Source: Nematocida ironsii
Lineage: Eukaryota > Microsporidia
Length of the DNA stretch: 64,000 nucleotides
Assembly (NCBI GenBank): GCA_001642415.1
Contig: LTDK01000160.1
Span: 59,535 to 123,534 of the forward strand
Reading direction: 5' to 3'
Each line of letters starts with the position of its first letter. Position 1 is the first letter of the stretch. The notes under the pieces were generated by a model, which was given only the letters and a program-made list of their open reading frames with translations, searched no databases and was not told where the DNA came from. Position numbers and translations under genes: made by a program. Shown in pieces: positions 33,823-43,137 of this stretch.

Positions 33823-35196
33823 TTAAGCAATAACCTTTTTTATACCAAAAAAAGACACTAGTACTAGCAATGCTATTAGTAAAATAATCGATAAAATACC
33901 TAATTTTTCTGCTATAGGACTTAATATAGTCCTTCTATTCAGATATCTAGAATAGGTGCAGCTGGGTGGGCATTCAGAGTTTCTAAAAAAACATTCGTCT
34001 TCTTCCATTGAGTTAATATTCAATTTAAGCATAAGTCCTTTCAAATTATCTCTGCGTCTTTCAATATACTTGGTCTTTTCTAAAATAGGGCTTTCGATAA
34101 CATAATTGCTGTCTACGCATGCTGAATATGCAATCGATCTTGGATTGATGGGTTCTTCCGCCAAAAAGAAATTGTAAATTTTCTTCTGGGTTAAATACTG
34201 TGCATCAATAAATAAATAATTTGGGTCAATATTTGTGTGAACATCTTTTATGCACGATCTAATTGCAGTGAGGTAATCAGCTACAATAGCTATGTTCTTA
34301 ATTTCTTCATTTGTTAGTCTATGTGATTTGTTATGCTCTGATTTTTCAAAGGATGTTCTAAGAATGTATCGGTACTTCATGACTGTTTCTATAGCAGTAT
34401 CTATGATAGACTCCCTATTTCCATTTAAATTAAACAGAGTATCTGGATTTTGCTGATGCACTTCATTATATAATGAAGGATTTTCTAAATTTAGCCTAGT
34501 CATAAATGCATTCAAGTCTACTTTTAACGAAGCGAATGACGCATCATTTAAAAAAGCCCTTTCATTTAATATTTGGCTGACATATTTAATATACCTAGGA
34601 TGATTCATTAAGTTACATTCAAGCATGTACGAATACCATGTATTAAATCTTTCCATAAAACTGTCTATTTCATTGGTTAGAAGAAAATCATGTATTATGT
34701 AATATAAGCGATTAAATTCATTCGTTGCATCTGTGCTGTTTAGAATGTATTTTACATACATTTCTGAGTCATTTGTAAAGTCTTTTGATTCTATGTATTC
34801 CTCAAGTAGTCTTCTTACTATGTTCAATATATATTCTTGAATAGGCTTTTCTATATTCGACGATGGATAAATTCTTAGAAACTCTGGAACTAAAGTATAT
34901 AAATACATGTGGTGTTTGCCTTCTATACCAATAAGACTCTTTTTATGCAGATTTTCACTTTCTGCAAAGTGTGATATCTCATTCTTTATTTCATTAAGCC
35001 TATTTCTTATTTTTGCATTTTCTAACTTAATTTTAATGTATTCTCCCTTTAAACACCTGGTGTTCTGAACTGTTATACTTGTAATGCACCGGTCTATAAA
35101 ATTATAAATCATCATAGAAGAAAACCTGCTTTTTGGGGGCGTTTCTTGTTCTAGCATAGGACAGTATTCGCTGCTACTTATTCTACTGTTGACCAT
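33823..35196 (-). CDS. Tail-anchored orphan protein
   Basis: The 457-residue protein is mostly helical and hydrophilic, with no recognised domain. It ends in a single hydrophobic segment (about 433-452, GILSIILLIALLVLVSFFG) followed by IKKVIA, the form of a C-tail anchor with the bulk in the cytosol. Residues 50-85 could be coiled coil (LENAKIRNRLNEIKNEI). A cysteine group near 405-418 (CFFRNSECPPSC) is conspicuous. A SNARE-like or tethering role would suit the topology but nothing confirms it. Confidence 0.65.
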   Translation of the reverse strand: MVNSRISSSEYCPMLEQETPPKSRFSSMMIYNFIDRCITSITVQNTRCLKGEYIKIKLENAKIRNRLNEIKNEISHFAESENLHKKSLIGIEGKHHMYLYTLVPEFLRIYPSSNIEKPIQEYILNIVRRLLEEYIESKDFTNDSEMYVKYILNSTDATNEFNRLYYIIHDFLLTNEIDSFMERFNTWYSYMLECNLMNHPRYIKYVSQILNERAFLNDASFASLKVDLNAFMTRLNLENPSLYNEVHQQNPDTLFNLNGNRESIIDTAIETVMKYRYILRTSFEKSEHNKSHRLTNEEIKNIAIVADYLTAIRSCIKDVHTNIDPNYLFIDAQYLTQKKIYNFFLAEEPINPRSIAYSACVDSNYVIESPILEKTKYIERRRDNLKGLMLKLNINSMEEDECFFRNSECPPSCTYSRYLNRRTILSPIAEKLGILSIILLIALLVLVSFFGIKKVIA

Positions 35197-35646
35197 TATT
35201 CTTTTAGGGTATGCAAAAATTTTTATTTAATCTTTTTGCGCTATTTCAGGCTATTTCAGGATGCTTAAGCATTTAACATAAACAATGGTATCCTATTATA
35301 AAGGACCAAATAAAACCAATTTTATGTAAACAGATGCGCTTTCTCTTTTCATCAAGTACTGCTGTCTGGTATTTAATTCTAGCAATATACTCCTATTTTG
35401 CCAAAAAAGTATTTCGGGTTATAGCAATAACAACGAACATTTACTTTTAGTTAATTTGTAATAAGTGTTTAAGGCATTTCTGGATAACTCAAACACTGAA
35501 TTATTATTGCAGTAAGTTTTTATAGAAGGAGTTTAAAAAGAAAGTAAATTGACTTTTAGTACAGTAAATAATAAAAGAAAAAATTAAACATGTCTTCAAT
35601 ATCCGTATTTGCTAGAAAGAGAATTAAACAGAAGAGAATTTATTTC
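35197..35646. other. Intergenic, no gene seen
   Basis: 450 bp. TATTTCAGGCTATTTCAGG near 35243 is a doubled relative of the recurrent element, and a full ATTTCGGGTTAT lies at 35411-35422. Both are upstream of the tail-anchored orphan's start at 35196. Confidence 0.5.
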
Positions 35647-36396
35647 TTATATCATATTGGCAATATCCCAGGAGGTATTAAGCATAAATGGCCTTGATAT
35701 TGTGATTTCATTCTTAGTGATCTTAGAAATCTGTATCATATTGGTGGCTCTACAGTCTCTGTAGCATAGGGTGGCCATGGCATCGCAGAGAATTTTATGT
35801 GCTTCTTCTTCTGGCAGTTCTGTATTGGTGCCTACTCTATCCCGCAGGATGGGGATTGCTAGATGTGCTCCTATTCCAGTGCCAACAACACTATCAAAGT
35901 AAAAGTTGCCAAGATGGTCAACAACTCCCAAGAACTTTCCTGATGGATCAGTTTCATATGGAAGCAAGGTTGGAGGGGCGGTTTCTTCTATTCCCGCGAT
36001 GATGTGTGTATTCATCTCTGGCCTTCCCTTGCACCTTTTTTCGTACATGTAGTTTCTCACCATATTAAAACACTCGCGTGGTCCTAGGAAAACCTCTTTG
36101 TCGCCGGGCGGGTTGATTTGTATACGGAGGCGTTTAATCATCTCTTGAAAGTTGCTGTACTCTCCAGAGGTGCCCAGGAGTATGTTCTTGGAAACAGCCC
36201 CAACTCTTTCAATGTTCTTGTACTTAGCAAGTGATCCGTATGACAGCTGGGTGTCAGATGCAAGCATAATTCCATCCTTGTACTTTAAGGCCAGCACAGT
36301 AGTTCCCATTACATATGCCTGCGCATGCACTTTATCCGGAGAATCTGCAAATGAATACGGCCGTAATTCCTGTTCACTAGCATACATTATTTGCAA
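35647..36396 (-). CDS. PRE4: 20S proteasome subunit beta7
   Basis: This is a non-catalytic beta-ring subunit of the 20S core. The 249 residues have a propeptide-like start (about 1-30), then GTTVLALKYKDGIMLASDTQLSYGSLAKYKNIERVG, the beta7 signature with the SYGSL segment. ISGEYS-like GTSGEYSNFQEM, the MYEKRCKGRPEMNTHIIAG strand and GTGIGAHLAIPILRDRV follow. The C-terminal SWDIANMI matches the yeast Pre4 WDFAKDI arm. It lies 12 bp downstream of the ERF4-like gene in tandem and close to the gene for beta1. Confidence 0.9.
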   Translation of the reverse strand: MQIMYASEQELRPYSFADSPDKVHAQAYVMGTTVLALKYKDGIMLASDTQLSYGSLAKYKNIERVGAVSKNILLGTSGEYSNFQEMIKRLRIQINPPGDKEVFLGPRECFNMVRNYMYEKRCKGRPEMNTHIIAGIEETAPPTLLPYETDPSGKFLGVVDHLGNFYFDSVVGTGIGAHLAIPILRDRVGTNTELPEEEAHKILCDAMATLCYRDCRATNMIQISKITKNEITISRPFMLNTSWDIANMI

Positions 36397-36408
36397 AATA
36401 AAACTTTA

Positions 36409-36777
36409 TTATTGTATATTAATAGGGGATGAGACACTGCTGTAGATGGACACATCAATTCCAGAATACTGCCTGTCTTTTGGGTGGTGAATGTGTATTC
36501 CGCGATGGCTTAGAATAAGATTCTTTTTGGCTAAATACTTCTGCACCTGCTTGTCTACATACGCATTTGTTATACTTCTTAAAATATTTCCAATTAAAAC
36601 AGGAGCCAGTACTTTGAACAGAAGCTTGTCTCTTCTTTTGAAAAGATATTGGTTCAAACAGATAATTATTTCTTTCCATTCATTCTCTGACACTCTTGCA
36701 TATAAAGGAGAGGGAAGGGTCTCTTCAAATGTGGTCAGACTATTTCTTGTTAGTGCTGGTATGTATACAATGCTCAT
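36409..36777 (-). CDS. ERF4: ERF4/GOLGA7-like palmitoyltransferase accessory subunit
   Basis: ERF4 (animal GCP16/GOLGA7) partners a DHHC enzyme to palmitoylate Ras and other proteins at ER or Golgi membranes. The 122-residue product fits the family's small core: an edge strand, YARVSENEWKEIIICLNQYLF, a hydrophobic helix pair, LLFKVLAPVLIGNILRSITN, and YVDKQVQKYLAKKNLILSHRGIHI. It ends HPKDRQYSGIDVSIYSS, equivalent to the GOLGA7 DPIERGLRVIEITIYED end. Length is close to GOLGA7 (137). It is head to head with proteasome beta1, with 28 bp between start codons. Confidence 0.62.
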   Translation of the reverse strand: MSIVYIPALTRNSLTTFEETLPSPLYARVSENEWKEIIICLNQYLFKRRDKLLFKVLAPVLIGNILRSITNAYVDKQVQKYLAKKNLILSHRGIHIHHPKDRQYSGIDVSIYSSVSSPINIQ

Positions 36778-36805
36778 ATTATATTTCTCTGTTTTTATTT
36801 ACAGA

Positions 36806-37453
36806 ATGCTAAGAGTAGATTTCCAGGGAAGCACGCACACAGAGAAGGCTGCAAGCCTAGGAACAACAATTATTGCAGTAAAGTATAAAGACGGCGTGAT
36901 ATTGGGGGCAGACAGCAGGACATCGATGGGGACGTATGTCTCAAACCGAGTCACTAGGAAGATCACAAAGCTTATAGATAATGTATATACATGCCGGTGC
37001 GGGTCAGCAGCAGACACACAGGCAATATCAGACTATGCAAAAAGAATTATGAACACGGGGATATACTGCCATGGGCAGAAGCCGCTTGTAAAGGATGTGG
37101 CTGTGGCCATAAAGAAGATTGTATGGGATGCAACTGACCAGGGAGTTACAGCAGGATTTATTGTAGCGGGTGTAGATGAGACTGGCGGGCATGTCTTTAC
37201 TATTCCACTGGGAGGTGCGCTGATAGAGCAGAACTGGTCAATTGCAGGATCCGGGTCTGCGTATATATCTGGGCTAGGGGACAGTACATTCAAAGAGGAC
37301 ATGACAAAGGAAGAAGCAGTAGAGTTTGTTAAAAAGATGGTTTCTCATGCAATGTACAGAGATAACTCCTCTGGTGGATGTGTGCGCATGATGATTGTGA
37401 CTGAGGCAGGAACTGAAGAAATAACTATTCTAGGAAACGAAGTAGAGGTCTAA
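36806..37453 (+). CDS. PRE3: 20S proteasome subunit beta1 (caspase-like)
   Basis: This is the catalytic beta subunit with post-acidic specificity. The 215-residue precursor has a short propeptide ending in SLG, releasing a mature N-terminal Thr at TTIIAVKYKDG. Counting from that Thr, Asp17 (GADSR), Lys33 (VTRK) and Arg45 (CRCGSAADTQ) are present; Arg45 marks beta1. GYIT-like strands and SGGCVRMMIVTEAG follow. The frame is open far upstream on the plus strand, but that overlaps the minus-strand ERF4-like gene, so I take the Met at 36806. An AATAAA lies about 20 bp after the stop. Confidence 0.95.
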   Translation: MLRVDFQGSTHTEKAASLGTTIIAVKYKDGVILGADSRTSMGTYVSNRVTRKITKLIDNVYTCRCGSAADTQAISDYAKRIMNTGIYCHGQKPLVKDVAVAIKKIVWDATDQGVTAGFIVAGVDETGGHVFTIPLGGALIEQNWSIAGSGSAYISGLGDSTFKEDMTKEEAVEFVKKMVSHAMYRDNSSGGCVRMMIVTEAGTEEITILGNEVEV

Positions 37454-37827
37454 AGTGTATGCACAAAGACAGAAGAATAAATTTAATACTTTACTTTACA
37501 TAAAATACTATATTGTTGCAATTCTACACAATGTATTCAGATTGCACACTTTAAATTTATATTTGAAGAGCTTTCTACACTGAATAAGCAATATGAACAG
37601 TCTTTATTTAAAATTAAGCATAAATATTCTGGAAGACTAAAAGTATAAATTAAAATATTTTTCATAACCCTTGTAACTTGTGAATGACGATAAAAGCCGC
37701 CCCAGTCTGAGTATTGATGAGTGGTAAGATTCTGACACATTTTAAAATTTAACTTCATTTATTAGACAATTATAAAGCTATTTATATTTCATTTATTGCC
37801 GTGATAGAATAGTGGGATGCCACATAA
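37454..37827. other. Convergent intergenic region, no gene seen
   Basis: 374 bp between the ends of PRE3 and the MscS gene. AT-rich, no recognised element. Confidence 0.5.
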
Positions 37828-39615
37828 TTACTTCTTTTTCTTTTTGTCTGGGCCGCCATCAACTTTAAGTTCTGTTAAAAGCTCCTTTACATATCGAACG
37901 AGTTCTATTTTCTGTTCTAGCTTGGCCATTTTGCTAGATATAGACCTATATCGTGTAACAAGCACACATGCGTGGCCTTGTACTTTGCATACTGATTCTG
38001 ACTGTGACTGAATTGTAAATGTTTCGTAGAAAATTTCATTTTTTGCCCGGAGGTAATGCAGAATGTGCTTTTTTATAACTTTGAACTTGCTCTTTGATAT
38101 TTCGGGCTTAAGATTAAAGGAGATGTGAATTAGCTTATGCGGTGCGCGCGTCATGTTAATGATGCTTTTAGCAGCAAGCGCTTTATTAAGGAAGGAGATT
38201 TTTCCCCCATCAATGGCAAGTACTTCTGTTTTGTACAGGCTTGTCCGGTAGATTACATAGTCTTTTCCATTAATGATCACATCATCCCCTATATCGTATG
38301 GATGTGTAATGACAAAAGACGCATTCAGACAGAAGTCTTTGGCAATCCCACTCACAAAGAAGTTTAGAATCAAAGCACTGCTCAAAGAAAAGGCGAGAAG
38401 CTGCTTAATAGGGAATCCCAGCACAATAAGATATATGACAATGAGGGGAACAATTGTTACAACAGTTGCCAGGTTATCCAAAACATGCACAAAGTTGTTT
38501 AAACTTTCAAAGCTTGTTTGAAGATTCTTTCGGTCATAGTAGAACATGCCAAGCGTGTCACGAATTCCTTTTTTAGAAATAGTCTTGCTCTCACCTACAT
38601 CAAAGTATAAAAATGCTTGAATTGCGGTCTGCGAGGTTGGAAATATTTCACAGAAATCATCAAATGTAATATGATTCTGATTCTTAGAGCACTTCATAAA
38701 AACATCTCGGGCCAGTGCAAGCAGCTCATGTTGAGTGAGCTGATTTTTATCAAAGATGGATGCAGTGAATATGTCACCAACAACTCTGTCAACATCCCCG
38801 CGAACAAACTCCATGCCTGTTGAGTCTACAAGCTCTTCATCCTCCCCGGTCATGCAGCTTACAAAAAAGCATGAGCCAAGGGGCTGCTCTATTTCTTCTG
38901 TATGCTCTTCATAGCAGTATTCCCGCATTGCATTAACAATCCGATTCTTCACTTCAATGTCCTTCGCTTTCTTTTTAAGGCTTTTAGCAAGAAACCGCTC
39001 TCTAAAGAGCTCCATCAGAATGCCTTTTCCAATAAATGCAAGAACAGAAAGAAATCCGCACAAAAACATTTTATCTAGAATTTTCTGTGCCCAAGGGATA
39101 TAGTTATTAAGATAAATCCCAAGAGGAATCATTTCAAAGAACCACGCGCCAAAGGTCAGCTCTACCTTTAGTCTTTTATTATGCATGATGCGGTTGTCTG
39201 TTATGTTGTCTCTAATAAGAATATACAATCCGTGTATAATTAACTTGGTAAGAATAAGGAAAAACGTGAGGATAGAGGTAAGAATAAGGATGTGTTTGAA
39301 TGAGTATCCATAGAATTCATGCAGTCTAGCTGGGATAAAGTTAAGCACAAATATCCCAAAGAAACACGTTACAATCAAAGCAGCACCAGCGGGTAAAATT
39401 AGTTTGTTAATTTTTTTTGTAATACTTTTGTGTTTAGGAAGATCATCGATATCATCGAATCCAAAGTCTGCTGTTTCTTCAAACCAGTTGAACTCCTCTT
39501 CTTCTTTTTTCTTATCTAAATCGGTGTTTGTTTCCGTAAGTATTTCTTCTGGAGCTTCCGCCTGTGGTGGGGTAGAGTCTCCTTGCGTGTTTTCTTCTTT
39601 GTCATTGCTTCCCAT
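37828..39615 (-). CDS. MscS-family mechanosensitive channel (fungal Msy type)
   Basis: The protein is predicted to open under membrane tension and release ions or osmolytes; fungal Msy1/2 act in ER or intracellular membranes. The 595 residues have an acidic cytosolic N-terminus (1-70). Four or five membrane helices lie at about 75-215. An EF-hand-like linker follows near 290-350 (DKNQLTQHELLALARDVF and ITFDDFCEIF). The MscS core is at about 375-485: pore helix region QLLAFSLSSALILNFFVSGIAKDF, then the beta domain HPYDIGDDVIINGKDYVIYRTSLYKTEVLAIDGG. A Lys-rich end closes the protein. The calcium-binding loops are poorly kept. Its layout points to the eukaryotic channel type rather than a recent bacterial transfer. 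Confidence 0.9.
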   Translation of the reverse strand: MGSNDKEENTQGDSTPPQAEAPEEILTETNTDLDKKKEEEEFNWFEETADFGFDDIDDLPKHKSITKKINKLILPAGAALIVTCFFGIFVLNFIPARLHEFYGYSFKHILILTSILTFFLILTKLIIHGLYILIRDNITDNRIMHNKRLKVELTFGAWFFEMIPLGIYLNNYIPWAQKILDKMFLCGFLSVLAFIGKGILMELFRERFLAKSLKKKAKDIEVKNRIVNAMREYCYEEHTEEIEQPLGSCFFVSCMTGEDEELVDSTGMEFVRGDVDRVVGDIFTASIFDKNQLTQHELLALARDVFMKCSKNQNHITFDDFCEIFPTSQTAIQAFLYFDVGESKTISKKGIRDTLGMFYYDRKNLQTSFESLNNFVHVLDNLATVVTIVPLIVIYLIVLGFPIKQLLAFSLSSALILNFFVSGIAKDFCLNASFVITHPYDIGDDVIINGKDYVIYRTSLYKTEVLAIDGGKISFLNKALAAKSIINMTRAPHKLIHISFNLKPEISKSKFKVIKKHILHYLRAKNEIFYETFTIQSQSESVCKVQGHACVLVTRYRSISSKMAKLEQKIELVRYVKELLTELKVDGGPDKKKKK

Positions 39616-40312
39616 ATCAAAGTAGTATGCTCGGGTTTTATTCTTTCAAATAAAACCAAGGTGTTTCATCCCTAATACATGCATCAAACAGAAACTGCTG
39701 CACTAGTACACTACAGGAATGTTCTATAAACAAAAAAAAGACAGAAAACCCTTAGAAATACAACAAAGCTAAAATTATAGGCATACTCTGAATGCATTCA
39801 TGCAAGAAAGAGTATATGTATGCTAATTATAATACAGAATGGAGAAGCATAGCAACTGGAAAATTACATTTTATTAAACCATGTACTTGATGCATGCATA
39901 CAAACTATCGCACTAAAACATGTTATAGCTTTAATACATTGTGTAGAAATATGGCATCTCATATGTTACTAGGCTGCTACTAGATTGGGTTTGCATGAAA
40001 TATTTACTAGCACACAGTAGTTGTTGTTAAATATGGTATTTGTTGTATGCAGGCTGTTGTTCTTTCTATAATTAAAATAAAAGTGAAATGCAGACATTCC
40101 AAAATATTTCGGGTTAGATAAAGAATCATTATATAATAGCCCGAAATTGAGTTTAAAGTAATTAGCAGATGATTATATACTTAAATGCATTGGCATTGTG
40201 CATTCTTGCCTGTCTCATACTAAAGAAAGTATACCCCAAAAATATAAACCAGATAGTTTATTCATGGCAGATAATTTAGACTTTTTCTTTCTGTGATAGT
40301 GTATAAACTAGG
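39616..40312. other. Intergenic region with inverted pair of recurrent elements
   Basis: About 700 bp between the MscS start and the INTS11 end. TTTCGGGTTAGAT at 40107 and AGCCCGAAATT (core 40140-40146) form an inverted pair 26 bp apart. Nothing else is recognised. Confidence 0.55.
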
Positions 40313-41821
40313 CTATTTTTCATCGTATACAACATTATTATTACAAGATGAAATGACCAGCTGTGTTCTTCCGTTATCTTCAATAAAGGAACCTTTAATA
40401 AGGCCATCTATGGTTTTACCTTTGTTTTCTTTAAGATATGTGAGGGACTCGTTGTTAATGCTTGCTGTAGTGTGCTTTGGCCGTTCAATGTTTATTGTTG
40501 CTCCAATTGGCGGATGAAGTGTAGGAACACCCAGTGTTGTTTCCAGAATGTTTTTCATTCTTTTCATTCTCATAATATCGCCGTGCACTAGAATGACATT
40601 GTCTGGCTCACACTGTTGAACAAGAGCAAGAATACCCTTCTGATCTGCGTGCGCACTGAACGGCATGTTCTTTACTTTCATTCGCACTGGATAGACTATT
40701 CCTCCCACTTCTATCTGTGAGGCCCCGTTTAGAACCCTTTCACCAATTGTTCCTCGCACGCAGTACCCAGGGAATATAACCATGTTATTTGGATCACCAC
40801 ACCATTTCTTAAATATTGACAGGCTTGGTCCAGAGTGCAGCATACCAGGCGAAGAGAACAGGATCATTGGGCCTTCCAAGCTTGCGAGATTTGAATCAAA
40901 CTGCTTCACATGCCGGAAGTCAAACAAATTTCTCTTGTGCAATGAGCTTCTGATATGTTCGTGTGTGTAGTCTATAAACTGCTTATATATATCGTTAGCC
41001 TTATGCGTTAGGGTGGCGGATGTGTATATTGGAATGTCCAGCTTAGTCTTTTCCCAGTGCGTATCCAGAAGAAGGCACAGCTCATGCGCCCTGCCCAGAG
41101 CAAAAACTGGAATAAGAACCTTTCCTCCATTCTTGACGCACTGCACCACAGACTCTATGAAGTCTCGCTCTTTCTCTCTTCTACAGTCTCGCACCAGAAG
41201 AGCGTATGTGCTTTCAGTTATCAAAACTGAAGGGTATACTTTAGGCATCCACGCGCCATCTAAGTGTCTGTCTGGCGTCATGTTGTAGTCTCCTGTGTAC
41301 ACCACAGACTCATCTCCTACCTTTACATGATACATTGCTGCACCTAGCACGTGCCCTGCATAGTATGGGGTTATGGTAAAGTCTTTTTCGATTTCCACAG
41401 TCTCGTCAATTGATATTGGTATAATCTTCTTCATACAGTTCTTGATGTTTTCTTCATTGTATGTAGGATGCTGGAACTTGCCCACATCGTCTCTCTCATT
41501 ATAAACCTTGCAGTAGTCCTGAAGAATGATGGGCAAGACAGCCTTTGTTGGGGGTGTCATGTAAATGGGCCCAGAGTACTTGCATCGCTCAGTGAAGTAT
41601 GGGAGGCCTCCGCAGTGGTCCATGTGGAAGTGCGTTATAATCACACAGTCAATAACACCCGTGTATGGGCCTGGTCCAAGCAATTTAAAGTCTGGAAATC
41701 GTCTATAGTCTGAGTGGCCCATATGCATGCCGCAGTCAAACATAATTGTTCTATTCTGTATAGTCACTACAACGCAGGATCTTCCTATATCCTGCCCAGC
41801 ACCAAGTACGGTCACTTTCAT
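40313..41821 (-). CDS. INTS11: INTS11/CPSF73-like metallo-beta-lactamase RNA endonuclease
   Basis: This family cleaves nascent RNA with two zinc ions. The 502-residue protein begins VTVLGAGQDIGRSC with FDCGMHMGHSDYRRFPDF, which is INTS11-like rather than CPSF73-like. It keeps the metal motif HFHMDH (64-69), AGHVLGAAMYHVKVG and YTGDYNMTPDRHL. The beta-CASP region follows (ITESTYA, LIPVFALGRAHEL, SSPGMLHSGPSL, GYCVRGTIGE, SFSAHADQKG, LVHGD). These blocks match human INTS11 over its first 450 residues. The C-terminal dimerisation domain used to pair with INTS9 is cut to a stub. It appears catalytically intact. The main alternative is CPSF73/Ysh1, which fits less well. Confidence 0.88.
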   Translation of the reverse strand: MKVTVLGAGQDIGRSCVVVTIQNRTIMFDCGMHMGHSDYRRFPDFKLLGPGPYTGVIDCVIITHFHMDHCGGLPYFTERCKYSGPIYMTPPTKAVLPIILQDYCKVYNERDDVGKFQHPTYNEENIKNCMKKIIPISIDETVEIEKDFTITPYYAGHVLGAAMYHVKVGDESVVYTGDYNMTPDRHLDGAWMPKVYPSVLITESTYALLVRDCRREKERDFIESVVQCVKNGGKVLIPVFALGRAHELCLLLDTHWEKTKLDIPIYTSATLTHKANDIYKQFIDYTHEHIRSSLHKRNLFDFRHVKQFDSNLASLEGPMILFSSPGMLHSGPSLSIFKKWCGDPNNMVIFPGYCVRGTIGERVLNGASQIEVGGIVYPVRMKVKNMPFSAHADQKGILALVQQCEPDNVILVHGDIMRMKRMKNILETTLGVPTLHPPIGATINIERPKHTTASINNESLTYLKENKGKTIDGLIKGSFIEDNGRTQLVISSCNNNVVYDEK

Positions 41822-42327
41822 ATATACTACTTAAAAAAATTCAGTATTCAACACAAATTATTTTGGTAAATAGAGATATGATCTTAGCATATTTTACATG
41901 AATTTGCTCAATTCGCATATCAAGGTATATGTAATTCAAACTATATCAAGATATTTTAGCTAGTTTATTTTACATTTTTAGAGATTTCCGTAATATACAT
42001 AAATGACTTGCTTTTCTTGCTCTTTAGTACTATCCGTATATAAGAGCGCATTTCTGGCTTGGATAATACAAAATATGAAGTATGCGCGGCTGTCTTCTGT
42101 AAAAAGTATATATTTAAGTAATATACGCCTCTACTTGAATATTTTTGTATACACTTTTAGAATATAGCTTACTCTTTATAGAAAAACTCTTCATGGCATA
42201 CCATATACAATACTAGAAAGAAGAGAGGGAATAAAAACACATATTTTATAACTTTTAAATACTTTATTTATAGTTCTATTCTAGAACAGTGCTGTATACT
42301 ATTGAAATGGTGCGCTTGCTATATATT
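41822..42327. other. Intergenic, no gene seen
   Basis: About 500 bp AT-rich. No recognised element apart from TATATTTAAG near 42110. Confidence 0.5.
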
Positions 42328-43137
42328 CTACATGGTATTATTGCTCATTTGATGATGCAATTCACTGAAGAAATTCACCCTTTCTAAATCTACTTCATAT
42401 TCGACTTGCCCATTTGTCAGTTGGCACTTGCGCTGTGATGCTGAATTGAAGAGAGCTGCCTGTGTGTAGTTGTGGCGTGCTTCTTTAGCAATTTTGTTTT
42501 GCGCTGCTTCTATATCTTCTGCTTTCTCTTGTTTATCCAATGACATGCATATAATTGGTGTGCTAAATGAGCTCAAAAAGGAATCATACTCTGAGTAGAC
42601 AGAATCCTGGCTCTGATCAATAGATAGAGAAATTGAGTCATCAACAAAGGATGCATCGTATTTCATTGATAGTTCAGTAAATTCAGAAGAGTCAAACAAT
42701 GAAGCCGTTTGGCTTAGTTTAGAGCCAGTGCTTGCCTTTTCTTGTGTGCTAGCTTTCTTTGTACTGTGGAAGTATACCTTAGGTGCGGCAGCTACTTCGC
42801 ATTCAATAGACTCGTGATTGCTTTCGCTCTCTGTCTCGCTCACGTCTTTCTTTGCCTTCTCCTTTGCCCTTCTGTTCTGGAACCAGATTTGAACGCTCTT
42901 TATAGTTATGCCCAGGCTAACAGAGAGTCTTGTCTTTGCTTTTTGTGATGGGTGTGAGTCGTCCTCAAAGGCCTTTTCTAAAGTGCTGATCTGCCAAAGA
43001 TCTAACTTAACTCTGGGCTTTTTTGGTGTCTTCTTCTCCTCAAAGCTTTTTCTTATTTCTTCTGTGAAATCTATAAATTTAACTGGTCTTTGTCTTATTA
43101 TCATGTTTGGTGTCATTCTTGTTTTTTCTAGTTTCAC
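42328..43137 (-). CDS. Homeodomain transcription factor
   Basis: The 269-residue nuclear DNA-binding protein has a homeodomain at about 38-97, KKPRVKLDLWQISTLEKAFEDD ... IWFQNRRAKEKAKK. The recognition helix keeps the invariant Trp, Phe, Asn and Arg (W85, F86, N88, R90), with Gln at homeodomain position 50. It has the 60-residue (non-TALE) length. The remainder is Ser/Glu/Asp-rich and probably disordered. No POU, PRD or LIM domain accompanies it. Microsporidia have about a dozen homeodomain proteins, some near mating-type-like loci, but the neighbours here give no such hint. Confidence 0.93.
   Translation of the reverse strand: MKLEKTRMTPNMIIRQRPVKFIDFTEEIRKSFEEKKTPKKPRVKLDLWQISTLEKAFEDDSHPSQKAKTRLSVSLGITIKSVQIWFQNRRAKEKAKKDVSETESESNHESIECEVAAAPKVYFHSTKKASTQEKASTGSKLSQTASLFDSSEFTELSMKYDASFVDDSISLSIDQSQDSVYSEYDSFLSSFSTPIICMSLDKQEKAEDIEAAQNKIAKEARHNYTQAALFNSASQRKCQLTNGQVEYEVDLERVNFFSELHHQMSNNTM

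Noticed and set aside
36491..36805. A 105-residue N-terminal extension of proteasome beta1
   Set aside because: It would overlap the ERF4-like gene on the other strand; beta1 needs only a short propeptide, as given by the Met at 36806.
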